From Clostridium sp. (GTDB taxonomy: Bacteria > Bacillota > Clostridia > Clostridiales > Clostridiaceae), in the NCBI GenBank assembly GCA_018372555.1, contig JAHAIU010000106.1, forward strand, positions 1-9,410: a stretch of 9,410 bases of DNA. The letters are read 5' to 3'. Made by a program: the position numbers and the translations under genes. Below, piece after piece: positions 1 to 6,492 of the stretch. Position 1 is the stretch's first letter. Each line of letters opens with the position of its first letter. The notes under the pieces were generated by a model. The model did no database searches, had not been told where the DNA came from, and was given only the letters and a program-made list of their open reading frames with translations.

Positions 1-1
1 A

Positions 2-103
2 TTAATTAAGAAATATACTGATGAAATGATGGATGCAGCTAAGAATTTACAATTTGAAAGAGCAGCAGAACTTCGTGATATAATAAATGACCTTAAATCC
101 TAG
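2..103 (+). CDS. uvrB: UvrABC system protein B, C-terminal end (partial)
   Basis: This is the 3' end of a gene that begins before the window; 33 codons and a TAG stop are visible. The peptide has the UVR motif found at the extreme C-terminus of UvrB: an amphipathic helix with AAKNLQFERAAELRD, then a second short helix ending INDLKS. In the family this motif contacts the matching UVR region of UvrC and helps recruit it for the incision 3' of DNA damage. UvrC also carries a UVR motif, but there it is internal, whereas here the stop follows directly, as in UvrB. The presence of uvrA downstream on the same strand supports the call. No terminator is obvious straight after the stop. Confidence 0.85.
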   Translation, partial: LIKKYTDEMMDAAKNLQFERAAELRDIINDLKS

Positions 104-107
104 AGGA

Positions 108-230
108 TAGTGAAAAGTGAAGAATGAAAAATTGAGGGAAAAATTCCTTGGGAGTTAAAAAGTAATTCATTTTAGTAATTCTGTAAGAATTACATCAATA
201 ATTCTTCATTTTTAATTCTTAATTATCAGT
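108..230. repeat. AT-rich imperfect palindromic intergenic repeat (MITE-like)
   Basis: The gap between uvrB and the next gene is filled by an AT-rich element with imperfect inverted ends. The left arm at about 116-137 reads agtgaagaatgaaaaattga. The right arm at about 201-228, read on the minus strand, contains gaattaaaaatgaagaat. The centre carries a perfect small hairpin at 175-193. The same word family (gaagaattaa, aatgaaaga) recurs at 9224-9281. The element has no coding capacity. Whether it is a mobile MITE or a simple dispersed repeat is inference. Confidence 0.45.
175..193 (+). other. Small perfect inverted repeat (8-bp stem, 3-nt loop)
   Basis: gtaattct (175-182), loop gta, agaattac (186-193) form a perfect hairpin inside the intergenic repeat. 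It has no T-tract and is AT-rich, so it is not a convincing terminator. It may simply be the core of the palindromic repeat. Confidence 0.5.
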
Positions 231-236
231 GAGGTG
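231..236 (+). promoter_or_regulatory. Ribosome binding site supporting a TTG start
   Basis: GAGGTG at 231-236 lies 7 nt before the TTG at 244. No ATG or GTG with comparable spacing exists in the frame nearby. The conserved N-terminal cysteine region begins six residues in, so the TTG is the credible start. Confidence 0.65.
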
Positions 237-243
237 TTTATAA

Positions 244-1140
244 TTGGAATTGTTAGAAAGTTGTAAGTTATGCCCAAGGAATTGTGGCGTAAGTAGATTA
301 AAAGACAAAGTTGGATATTGTGGGGCTGGAAAGAGTATAAGGGTGGCAAGAGCTGCCCTTCATTATTGGGAAGAACCTTGTATATCAGGTAGTATTGGCT
401 CTGGTACAGTATTTTTTTCTTACTGTACTTTAAAATGTGTTTTTTGTCAAAACTACAATATAAGTCAATGTTCCTATGGAAAAGAAATTACTATAGAGAG
501 ATTAGCAGAAATTTTCTTAGAATTACAAGAAAAAGGAGCTTTAAATATAAATTTAGTTACTCCTACCCATTATGTTCCTCAAATTATTGAAGCGTTAAAA
601 ATAGCAAAAGAAAAGGGATTGAAGTTACCTATAATTTATAATAGTAGTGGTTATGAAAAGGTGGAGACTATTAAACTGTTAAAAGGTTATATAGATGTTT
701 ACTTACCGGATATGAAGTATTTTGATACTAAGTATTCAATGAAATATTCTAAAGCAAGAGATTATTTCTTATATGCAAAAGAAGCTATTGATGAAATGGT
801 AAATCAAGTTGGAGAAGTTAAATTTGATAATAATGGAATAATACAAAAGGGGGTAATAATAAGACATCTTATGTTACCAGGTTTGCTATTTGATTCAAAG
901 AAAATAATAGACTATATTCATAGTACATATGGAAATAAAGTTTATATAAGTATAATGAATCAGTACACACCTCTTGAGCATGTTAAGATTTATCCAGAAT
1001 TAAATAAACCATTAAATCAAAAACATTATGAAGCTCTTATAGACTATGCAGTAAGTATAGGGGTGGAAAATGGATTTATACAGGAAGAAGGAACGGATAA
1101 GGAAAGTTTTATTCCCTTATTTAATTTTGAAGGAGTTTAG
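244..1140 (+). CDS. PflX-like radical SAM protein
   Basis: This 298-residue protein belongs to the radical SAM superfamily, in the group annotated as PflX or 'pyruvate formate-lyase activating enzyme-like' (COG1313). The iron-sulfur/SAM motif is CxxxCxxC at Cys61, Cys65 and Cys68 (YCTLKCVFCQNY). A second cysteine set lies at the N-terminus (Cys7, Cys10, Cys14, Cys26; CKLCPRNCG...GYCG) and is typical of this group; Cys46 sits in the usual WEEPCISG segment. The family should cleave SAM to a 5'-deoxyadenosyl radical, but its substrate is not established, and no glycyl-radical enzyme lies beside it here, so a role as an activase is unproven. The gene starts at TTG after a GAGGTG site and ends in a terminator that overlaps its stop codon. 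It therefore appears to be transcribed separately from the sigma-factor unit, possibly by read-through from uvrB. Confidence 0.85.
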   Translation: MELLESCKLCPRNCGVSRLKDKVGYCGAGKSIRVARAALHYWEEPCISGSIGSGTVFFSYCTLKCVFCQNYNISQCSYGKEITIERLAEIFLELQEKGALNINLVTPTHYVPQIIEALKIAKEKGLKLPIIYNSSGYEKVETIKLLKGYIDVYLPDMKYFDTKYSMKYSKARDYFLYAKEAIDEMVNQVGEVKFDNNGIIQKGVIIRHLMLPGLLFDSKKIIDYIHSTYGNKVYISIMNQYTPLEHVKIYPELNKPLNQKHYEALIDYAVSIGVENGFIQEEGTDKESFIPLFNFEGV

Positions 1141-1165
1141 GTTGCCAAGGCAGCCTAATTTTTTT
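1137..1165 (+). terminator. Intrinsic terminator after the radical SAM gene
   Basis: TTAGGTTGCC (1137-1146) pairs with GGCAGCCTAA (1149-1158) with one G-T wobble. The two innermost bases probably open to give a 4-nt loop. Seven Ts follow (1159-1165). The left arm includes the TAG stop codon, so translation ends inside the stem. Confidence 0.8.
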
Positions 1166-1173
1166 ATATTTAA

Positions 1174-1207
1174 TTTAAACAAAAGTACTTTCTTATTCGT
1201 CTATAAG
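1174..1207 (+). promoter_or_regulatory. Candidate ECF-sigma promoter (likely autoregulatory)
   Basis: AAAC at 1177-1180, preceded by Ts, is separated by 17 nt from CGTC at 1198-1201, which is followed by TATAAG. In Firmicutes, ECF sigma factors use -35 elements with an AAC core and -10 elements of the CGTA/CGTC type at about 16-17 nt spacing. The site lies some 45 nt before the start of an ECF-type sigma gene and after the preceding terminator, so it is placed to drive the sigma/anti-sigma unit. That the encoded sigma factor reads it is inference. Confidence 0.5.
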
Positions 1208-1235
1208 ATATAGATAGTAAATTAGGCTTGTGATT

Positions 1236-1242
1236 GGGGGAG
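1236..1242 (+). promoter_or_regulatory. Ribosome binding site that decides the sigma-factor start
   Basis: GGGGGAG at 1236-1242 lies 5 nt before a GTG at 1248. The longer in-frame alternative, a GTG at 1230, has no purine-rich site at proper distance and would place this G-rich run inside the coding region. Confidence 0.6.
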
Positions 1243-1247
1243 ACGGG

Positions 1248-1730
1248 GTGTTTAAAAGACCTAGGGAAAAGATTTTTGAAGCGTACATTGGGGATAATAA
1301 GGAAAAATTATTTAAGATAGCCTATGTTTATTTAAAAAATAAAGATGATGCTATGGATGTAATACATGAAAGTATAGTGAAAGCATACAATAAGCTTGGT
1401 AATGTAAAAGACTTAGATAATATTGATAGTTGGTTTATAAGACTTATGATAAATACCGCTATAGATTATATTAGAAAAAATTCTAGAACTGTATTGCTAG
1501 AAGATAAAGATATGGAAGTTTTAATTAATAAATCTAAAGTTCAAGGGGATGGTTTCAATTTATTAATTGAAAATTTAAATGAAGAACTTAGATTAATAAT
1601 TATACTAAAGTATTTTCATGGTTACAAAATAAGAGAAATATCAGAAATATTAAATTTAAAGGAATCTCAAGTAAAAAATAAAATTCATAAAGCCTTAAAG
1701 TTACTAAGAAAAGAATTTCAGGAGGAATAG
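1248..1730 (+). CDS. ECF-type RNA polymerase sigma factor (sigma-70 family)
   Basis: The product is 160 residues from the preferred GTG at 1248, or 166 from a GTG at 1230 that lacks a good ribosome binding site. It has the two-domain layout of extracytoplasmic-function sigma factors. The sigma-2 region (about residues 15-78) contains LFKIAYVYLKNKDDAMDVIH and SWFIRLMINTAIDYIRK, which would contact the polymerase clamp and the -10 element. The sigma-4 region (about 105-155) contains a helix-turn-helix (IREISEILNLKESQVKNKIH) for the -35 element. There is no region 1 or 3, as expected for ECF members. The stop lies 2 nt before the next ATG, and that gene's ribosome binding site lies in this gene's last codons, so the two are translationally close. 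The inducing signal is unknown. An ECF-like promoter just upstream suggests positive autoregulation. The subgroup could not be assigned. Confidence 0.85.
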   Translation: MFKRPREKIFEAYIGDNKEKLFKIAYVYLKNKDDAMDVIHESIVKAYNKLGNVKDLDNIDSWFIRLMINTAIDYIRKNSRTVLLEDKDMEVLINKSKVQGDGFNLLIENLNEELRLIIILKYFHGYKIREISEILNLKESQVKNKIHKALKLLRKEFQEE

Positions 1731-1732
1731 GT

Positions 1733-2971
1733 ATGAAGGATATATTTGAAAAAGAAAAAATAGCTTATAAAGATATTGAGATTCCAGAAGACTTAGATTT
1801 CTTAGTTAGTAAGTCTATTCATGAAGGCAAGAAAAAAAATAATAAAATAGAATTAATAGTTAAAATAGTTGCAGCATCATTTATATCTGTTTTTCTTGTT
1901 TTAAATTTGATTCCTGAATTTTCAATAGTAGCTCAAAGCCTACCTATAATAGGGAAGTTAGCTGAACTTTTAACTATAGATAAGGGATTTAGTAATGCAG
2001 TAGAAGCAGATTTAGTTCAAAATATAAGATATGAAAATGAGATAAATGGAATTAGATTAAAGGTAAGCAATGTAGTTGGTGATTATAAAACTATATGGAT
2101 AGAATATGAAATAGAAGAGGGATATAATGTAGAAGTAGATTTAATCAACATGAATGAGAAAGATAAAATAAGGGCATTTCATACTTACAGTACAGAAGCT
2201 TATGGTAAAAGCGGAAACTATATTCAATGCAATTTTGAAAAATTTGAGCAAGAATTTTTAATGATATTTAATATTTATAATAAGGATAAATCTGAAAATC
2301 TAGCAATTTTTAAGGTGCCAATAAAATTAGAAGAAAAATTTGAAAAAGGTAAAAATGATATTGCTATTAGTAATAATATAATTAAAACAGAAGTTGGAGA
2401 TATTGAAATAAAAAGCATAAATTCTTCTAAGACAAGAACTAGCTTAAGCTTTACTTTAAATAGTGAAGAATATGATTTTGTTAAATTTGAAAATCCAGTA
2501 TTAATGGATAGTAAAGGAAAGAAGTATAAAATTTCATCTTCATATTTAAATATAGATAGCTTTGGAAATGACAATATAGAATTCGAAGGAGAAGTTAAAG
2601 ATAACAATATTATATTTAAATGTGATGGTATTTTTTATGATAAAAGATATGGTAAAAAATTAATAGTAGACTTAAATAATAAACTAGTTCAAGATAATGA
2701 ATATAATACTACTTTTGAAAGTTATGAAAATAATATATTAAAATTAAAAACTGAAAATGTTGAAGATATAGAATTTGAAAGTGAATCAAAAGAATATAAG
2801 TTTAATGGGAAATCTGCTGATTTTAAGGAAGTTAGTCAAAACTTATATAAAATAAATGAAGTAATTACTAGTTTTGATATAGTTGATGAAGGTGATGGTA
2901 TAATAGAAATAGATATAGACTTCATAGCGAAGGATAAAATTGCTGGATTTGAATTTAAAATTAATGAATAA
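1733..2971 (+). CDS. Membrane-anchored DUF4179-like probable anti-sigma factor
   Basis: This 412-residue protein is encoded 2 nt after the sigma factor, with GGAGG at 1721-1725. The N-terminal part (1-38) is short, charged and presumably cytoplasmic. It contains IPEDLDFLVSKSIHEGKKK, a segment resembling DUF4179 proteins that commonly follow ECF sigma genes in clostridia. One hydrophobic helix spans about residues 41-60. The remaining 350 residues look extracytoplasmic, rich in Lys, Glu, Asn and beta-type alternation. By position and topology it should hold the sigma factor at the membrane until an envelope signal releases it. There is no HxxxCxxC zinc anti-sigma motif, so binding would rest on another N-terminal fold. 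Family assignment is from pattern recognition; the anti-sigma role is inferred mainly from gene order and topology. Confidence 0.7.
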   Translation: MKDIFEKEKIAYKDIEIPEDLDFLVSKSIHEGKKKNNKIELIVKIVAASFISVFLVLNLIPEFSIVAQSLPIIGKLAELLTIDKGFSNAVEADLVQNIRYENEINGIRLKVSNVVGDYKTIWIEYEIEEGYNVEVDLINMNEKDKIRAFHTYSTEAYGKSGNYIQCNFEKFEQEFLMIFNIYNKDKSENLAIFKVPIKLEEKFEKGKNDIAISNNIIKTEVGDIEIKSINSSKTRTSLSFTLNSEEYDFVKFENPVLMDSKGKKYKISSSYLNIDSFGNDNIEFEGEVKDNNIIFKCDGIFYDKRYGKKLIVDLNNKLVQDNEYNTTFESYENNILKLKTENVEDIEFESESKEYKFNGKSADFKEVSQNLYKINEVITSFDIVDEGDGIIEIDIDFIAKDKIAGFEFKINE

Positions 2972-2978
2972 AATTATT

Positions 2979-3022
2979 AAAGGGTGTAATAAGTCTAAGG
3001 AAGGTTTATTACACTCCTTTTT
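2979..3022 (+). terminator. Intrinsic terminator after the sigma/anti-sigma unit
   Basis: AAAGGGTGTAATAA (2979-2992) pairs with TTATTACACTCCTTT (3006-3020) with a single bulge or mismatch, around a 13-nt loop. The right arm runs into five Ts. It lies 8 nt after the TAA and separates this unit from the uvrA promoter. Confidence 0.8.
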
Positions 3023-3043
3023 AGTAAATACTTTAATATATAA

Positions 3044-3072
3044 TTGACAATAAATATAATAAAATTTAGAAT
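3044..3072 (+). promoter_or_regulatory. Sigma-A promoter of uvrA
   Basis: The -35 element TTGACA (3044-3049) is a perfect consensus match. After a 17-nt spacer comes the -10 element TAGAAT (3067-3072), one mismatch from TATAAT. Transcription would start near 3079-3080, giving a leader of roughly 46 nt before the uvrA ATG. The promoter follows a terminator, so uvrA should be transcribed independently of the genes upstream. Confidence 0.8.
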
Positions 3073-3080
3073 AGAATAAA

Positions 3081-3092
3081 GAACGCTTGTTC
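3081..3092 (+). promoter_or_regulatory. LexA/SOS box of uvrA
   Basis: GAACGCTTGTTC is a perfect GAAC-N4-GTTC palindrome, the core recognised by the Gram-positive LexA (DinR) repressor. It starts about 8 nt after the -10 element, over or just past the expected transcription start, where a bound repressor would block initiation. uvrA is a classic SOS gene, so both sequence and context support the call. LexA itself is not encoded in the window. Confidence 0.8.
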
Positions 3093-3125
3093 GAAGAATA
3101 AGTAAGAGTAGAAGAGGTATTAGAA

Positions 3126-5951
3126 ATGAAAGATAAAATTATAATAAAGGGTGCTAAGGTACATAATTTAAAAAATGTTTCTTTAGAAATACCTAGAGAT
3201 AAGTTAGTAGTATTTACTGGACTATCTGGTTCAGGAAAGTCATCATTAGCATTTGATACCCTGTATGCAGAAGGACAAAGAAGATATGTAGAGTCTCTTT
3301 CATCTTATGCAAGACAGTTTTTAGGTCAAATGGATAAGCCTGATGTAGAGTATATAGAAGGACTTTCACCAGCTATATCTATAGATCAAAAAACAACTAG
3401 TAAAAATCCACGTTCTACAGTAGGGACAGTAACTGAAATATATGATTACCTAAGGTTATTATATGCAAAGGTAGGTAAACCCTATTGTCCTAAATGTAAA
3501 ATTCCAATAGAACAACAAACTGTGGATCAAATTGTGGATAGTGTTATGGCTCTTGGGGATAGAACTAAGCTTCAAGTGTTAGCGCCAGTAATTAGAGGTA
3601 AAAAGGGAACCCATGAAAAAGTTATTGATAGCATAAAAAGAAGTGGATTTGTAAGAGCAAGAATAGATGGTTCTATTTATGAATTAACTGAAGAAGAAGT
3701 TAAATTAGAGAAAAATATTAAGCATAATATAGAAGCTGTTGTGGATAGAATAGTAATTAAGGATGGCATTGAAGGAAGATTATCAGACTCAATTGAAACT
3801 GCTTTAAAGCTAGCAGATGGATTAGTAGTAATGGATATTATTGATGGTGAAGATATACTATATAGCGAAAAATTTGCTTGCCATCAGTGTGGAATGAGTA
3901 TAGATGAACTTGCTCCAAGATTATTCTCCTTTAACTCACCATTTGGTAAGTGTGATAACTGTGATGGATTAGGAACTCTAATGGAGATAGATGAAAACTT
4001 AGTTATTCCTAATAAGGATTTAAGTATATTAGAAGGAGCTATTGCTACTTGGGGAGATGGAAGACTTAAGGATGATTCCTGGACATTTTCTATATTAAGG
4101 GCATTAAGTGAAGAATATGATATAGACTTAAGTAGACCTGTAAAAGAGCTTAGTAGAAAGGCTTTGGATTTAATTTTATATGGTACTAATGGCAAAAAGC
4201 TAAATGTTACTTATACAAAAGAAGGAGTTACTTCACAATATCATTATGCGTATGATGGTGAAATTAATTCATTAAAAAGAAGGTATAGAGAAACTAATTC
4301 TGATTATATAAAAAATGAAATTGAACAATATATGAGTGATAATCCATGTCCAAAGTGTAAGGGAGCAAGGCTTAAGAAAGAAGCATTAGCAGTTAGAGTT
4401 GGTGATAAAAATATTAATGAATTTACTAAGTTATCTATAAAGGATGAATTAGAATATATTTCATCAATAGAATTCTCTGAAAAAGATAAAATAATAAGTG
4501 ATCAAATAATTAAAGAAATAAAAAGCAGACTACAATTCTTAATAGATGTTGGATTAGATTATTTAAATTTATCAAGAAACTCAGGTACATTATCAGGTGG
4601 TGAATCACAAAGAATTAGACTTGCAACACAAATAGGATCAGCTCTTATGGGTGTATTATATATCTTAGATGAACCAAGTATAGGACTACATCAAAGAGAC
4701 AATGATAAGCTAATAGGTACTCTTAAAAATTTAAGAGATGTGGGAAATACAGTAATAGTTGTTGAGCATGATGAAGATACTATGAGAGAGGCAGATTTTA
4801 TAGTTGATATTGGACCAAGAGCTGGTGAACATGGTGGAGAAATAGTTGCAGCAGGAACTTTAGATGAAATTAAGAATACTAAAGAATCAATAACAGGACA
4901 ATATCTACTAGGAGAAAAAAAGATAGAGGTTCCTACTGAGAGAAGAAAAGGTAATGGAAACTTTATAAAGGTTAGAGGAGCAAAAGAAAACAACCTAAAG
5001 AATGTTAGCGTTGATATTCCTTTAGGAACTTTAACAACTGTAACAGGAGTTTCAGGTTCAGGAAAAAGTACTTTAGTTAATCAAATATTATATAAGGGAT
5101 TAAATAAACTCGTAAATAGAAGTAAAAATCCTGTTGGAGATCATAAAGAAATTTTAGGATATGAGAATATAGATAAGATAATAGATATAGATCAAAGTCC
5201 AATAGGAAGAACTCCAAGATCAAACCCAGCTACATATACAGGTGTATTTGATATTATAAGAGAACTGTTTTCAACAACACAAGAAGCTAAAATGAGGGGA
5301 TATAAACCTGGAAGATTTAGTTTTAATGTTAAGGGTGGAAGATGTGAAGCTTGTACTGGGGATGGAATAATTAAAATAGAAATGCAATTCTTATCAGATG
5401 TTTATGTACCTTGTGAAGTATGTAAGGGAAAGAGATATAATAGAGAAACCTTAGAAGTTAAGTATAAGGGAAAAACAATAGATGATATCCTAAATATGAC
5501 TGTTGAAGAAGGTTTGAAGTTTTTTGAAAATCTTCCGAGAATAAAAAATAAGTTAGAAACACTATACGACGTGGGACTTGGATATATAAGACTAGGTCAG
5601 CCATCAACTCAATTATCAGGGGGAGAAGCTCAAAGAATAAAGCTTGCTTTTGAACTTTCAAAGAGAAGTACAGGAAAAACTTTATATATCTTAGATGAGC
5701 CAACTACAGGACTTCATATTGATGATGTAAGCAGATTAGTAGAAATCCTACAAAGATTAGTTGATGCAGGAAATACAGTAGTAGTAATTGAACATAACTT
5801 AGATATGATAAAATGCGCTGATTATATAATAGACTTAGGACCAGAAGGTGGAGATAAGGGAGGAACAATAGTTGCTACTGGAACACCTGAAGATATAACT
5901 AATGTTAAGAAATCTTATACAGGGCAATATCTTAAAAAGATGTTAAGATAA
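3126..5951 (+). CDS. uvrA: Excinuclease ABC subunit A (UvrA)
   Basis: This 941-residue protein has the normal length and layout of UvrA, the dimeric ATPase that scans DNA for bulky lesions and loads UvrB during nucleotide excision repair. The first ATPase half has a Walker A motif GLSGSGKS (32-39), ABC signature LSGGESQ (489-495) and Walker B ending LDEPS (Asp515). The second half has GVSGSGKS (641-648), LSGGEAQ (830-836) and LDEPT (Asp857). Zinc-binding cysteines are present as CxxC-X20-CxxC (252, 255, 276, 279) and CxxC-X19-CxxC (740, 743, 763, 766). Further CxxC pairs at 121/124 and 408/411 fit the additional zinc site of the family. All key residues are intact and I see no frameshift. The ATG follows AGAGGT at 3113-3118 with 7-nt spacing. 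Expression should be SOS-controlled through the box at 3081-3092. Its partner uvrB ends 3 kb upstream rather than adjacent. Confidence 0.97.
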   Translation: MKDKIIIKGAKVHNLKNVSLEIPRDKLVVFTGLSGSGKSSLAFDTLYAEGQRRYVESLSSYARQFLGQMDKPDVEYIEGLSPAISIDQKTTSKNPRSTVGTVTEIYDYLRLLYAKVGKPYCPKCKIPIEQQTVDQIVDSVMALGDRTKLQVLAPVIRGKKGTHEKVIDSIKRSGFVRARIDGSIYELTEEEVKLEKNIKHNIEAVVDRIVIKDGIEGRLSDSIETALKLADGLVVMDIIDGEDILYSEKFACHQCGMSIDELAPRLFSFNSPFGKCDNCDGLGTLMEIDENLVIPNKDLSILEGAIATWGDGRLKDDSWTFSILRALSEEYDIDLSRPVKELSRKALDLILYGTNGKKLNVTYTKEGVTSQYHYAYDGEINSLKRRYRETNSDYIKNEIEQYMSDNPCPKCKGARLKKEALAVRVGDKNINEFTKLSIKDELEYISSIEFSEKDKIISDQIIKEIKSRLQFLIDVGLDYLNLSRNSGTLSGGESQRIRLATQIGSALMGVLYILDEPSIGLHQRDNDKLIGTLKNLRDVGNTVIVVEHDEDTMREADFIVDIGPRAGEHGGEIVAAGTLDEIKNTKESITGQYLLGEKKIEVPTERRKGNGNFIKVRGAKENNLKNVSVDIPLGTLTTVTGVSGSGKSTLVNQILYKGLNKLVNRSKNPVGDHKEILGYENIDKIIDIDQSPIGRTPRSNPATYTGVFDIIRELFSTTQEAKMRGYKPGRFSFNVKGGRCEACTGDGIIKIEMQFLSDVYVPCEVCKGKRYNRETLEVKYKGKTIDDILNMTVEEGLKFFENLPRIKNKLETLYDVGLGYIRLGQPSTQLSGGEAQRIKLAFELSKRSTGKTLYILDEPTTGLHIDDVSRLVEILQRLVDAGNTVVVIEHNLDMIKCADYIIDLGPEGGDKGGTIVATGTPEDITNVKKSYTGQYLKKMLR

Positions 5952-6026
5952 GGCTATTACTCTTGTTATTTTTGGCTATAAGTTTTAATATATAATGGTA
6001 ATATAATAGTAATTTAGAGGTGGAAT

Positions 6027-6482
6027 ATGGGTTTTTCAGAACTAATGACATTTGTTTTTGGTGTGATTTTTATAATAATTTTGTATTTTATAATTTATTA
6101 TGCACTAAAAATAATGTACAAGGATGTTAAGGGTGGCGGAAGAAGAAGAAGGCCCTCTTCAGCAGTAAGAAATTTCGGAATAGAAGTGTTAAGTGCTGGG
6201 GATAACTCAAGCTTAGAAGAGGGATCAGTTTTATTATTAAATGATAGCTTAACTATAGGTAGAAAAGAAGGTAATACTATAAGATTAACTGATCAATATG
6301 TTTCGGGAAGCCATGCTAAAATAATAGTTAGAAATAATGAGATAGAAGTAGAAGATTTAAATAGTACTAATGGTGTCTTTGTTAATGATGGCAAAGTAAA
6401 GGGACGCTGTAAGATTAAAGCTAACGATAAGATAAGAATAGGAAGTGCAACTTTTAGGGTTATAAGAGCTGATAAAAAATAG
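6027..6482 (+). CDS. FHA-domain membrane protein
   Basis: This is a 151-residue protein with one N-terminal membrane helix (about residues 7-30), a basic stretch (RRRR, 39-42) and a C-terminal forkhead-associated domain (about 52-148). The FHA hallmarks are all present: Gly78-Arg79, the Ser-Gly-Ser-His turn at 93-96, and Asn112-Ser-Thr-Asn-Gly116. In the family, the Arg, Ser and Asn residues bind phosphothreonine peptides, so the protein probably tethers a Ser/Thr-phosphorylated partner to the inner face of the membrane. It starts at ATG after AGAGGTGG (6016-6023). Its stop is 10 nt from the SEDS gene start, and the arrangement recalls actinobacterial FhaB, encoded beside rodA and pbpA. No Ser/Thr kinase is encoded in the window, so the phosphorylated partner is unknown. 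Confidence 0.85.
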   Translation: MGFSELMTFVFGVIFIIILYFIIYYALKIMYKDVKGGGRRRRPSSAVRNFGIEVLSAGDNSSLEEGSVLLLNDSLTIGRKEGNTIRLTDQYVSGSHAKIIVRNNEIEVEDLNSTNGVFVNDGKVKGRCKIKANDKIRIGSATFRVIRADKK

Positions 6483-6492
6483 AGGTGAGGAT

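Noticed and set aside
104..243. Riboswitch or T-box leader before the radical SAM gene
   Set aside because: The gap is AT-rich and palindromic, with only a small AT hairpin and no terminator/antiterminator pair or conserved GC-rich motif; a repeat element explains it better.
2275..2607. Minus-strand open frame of 110 codons inside the anti-sigma gene
   Set aside because: It is wholly opposite a well-supported gene, has no ribosome binding site context or recognisable motif, and its Ser/Leu/Phe-rich composition is typical of antisense frames in AT-rich DNA.
3884..4195. Minus-strand open frame of 103 codons inside uvrA
   Set aside because: It is antisense to a conserved part of UvrA and has no family features; the same applies to the antisense frames at 4691-4993 and 5458-5703.
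5972..6007. Possible sigma-A promoter before the FHA gene
   Set aside because: Two TATAAT words exist, but the candidate -35 words (TTGTTA 5963-5968, TTGGCT 5972-5977) are 13 to 24 or more nt away, not 16-18. It is left out of the features as unsupported.
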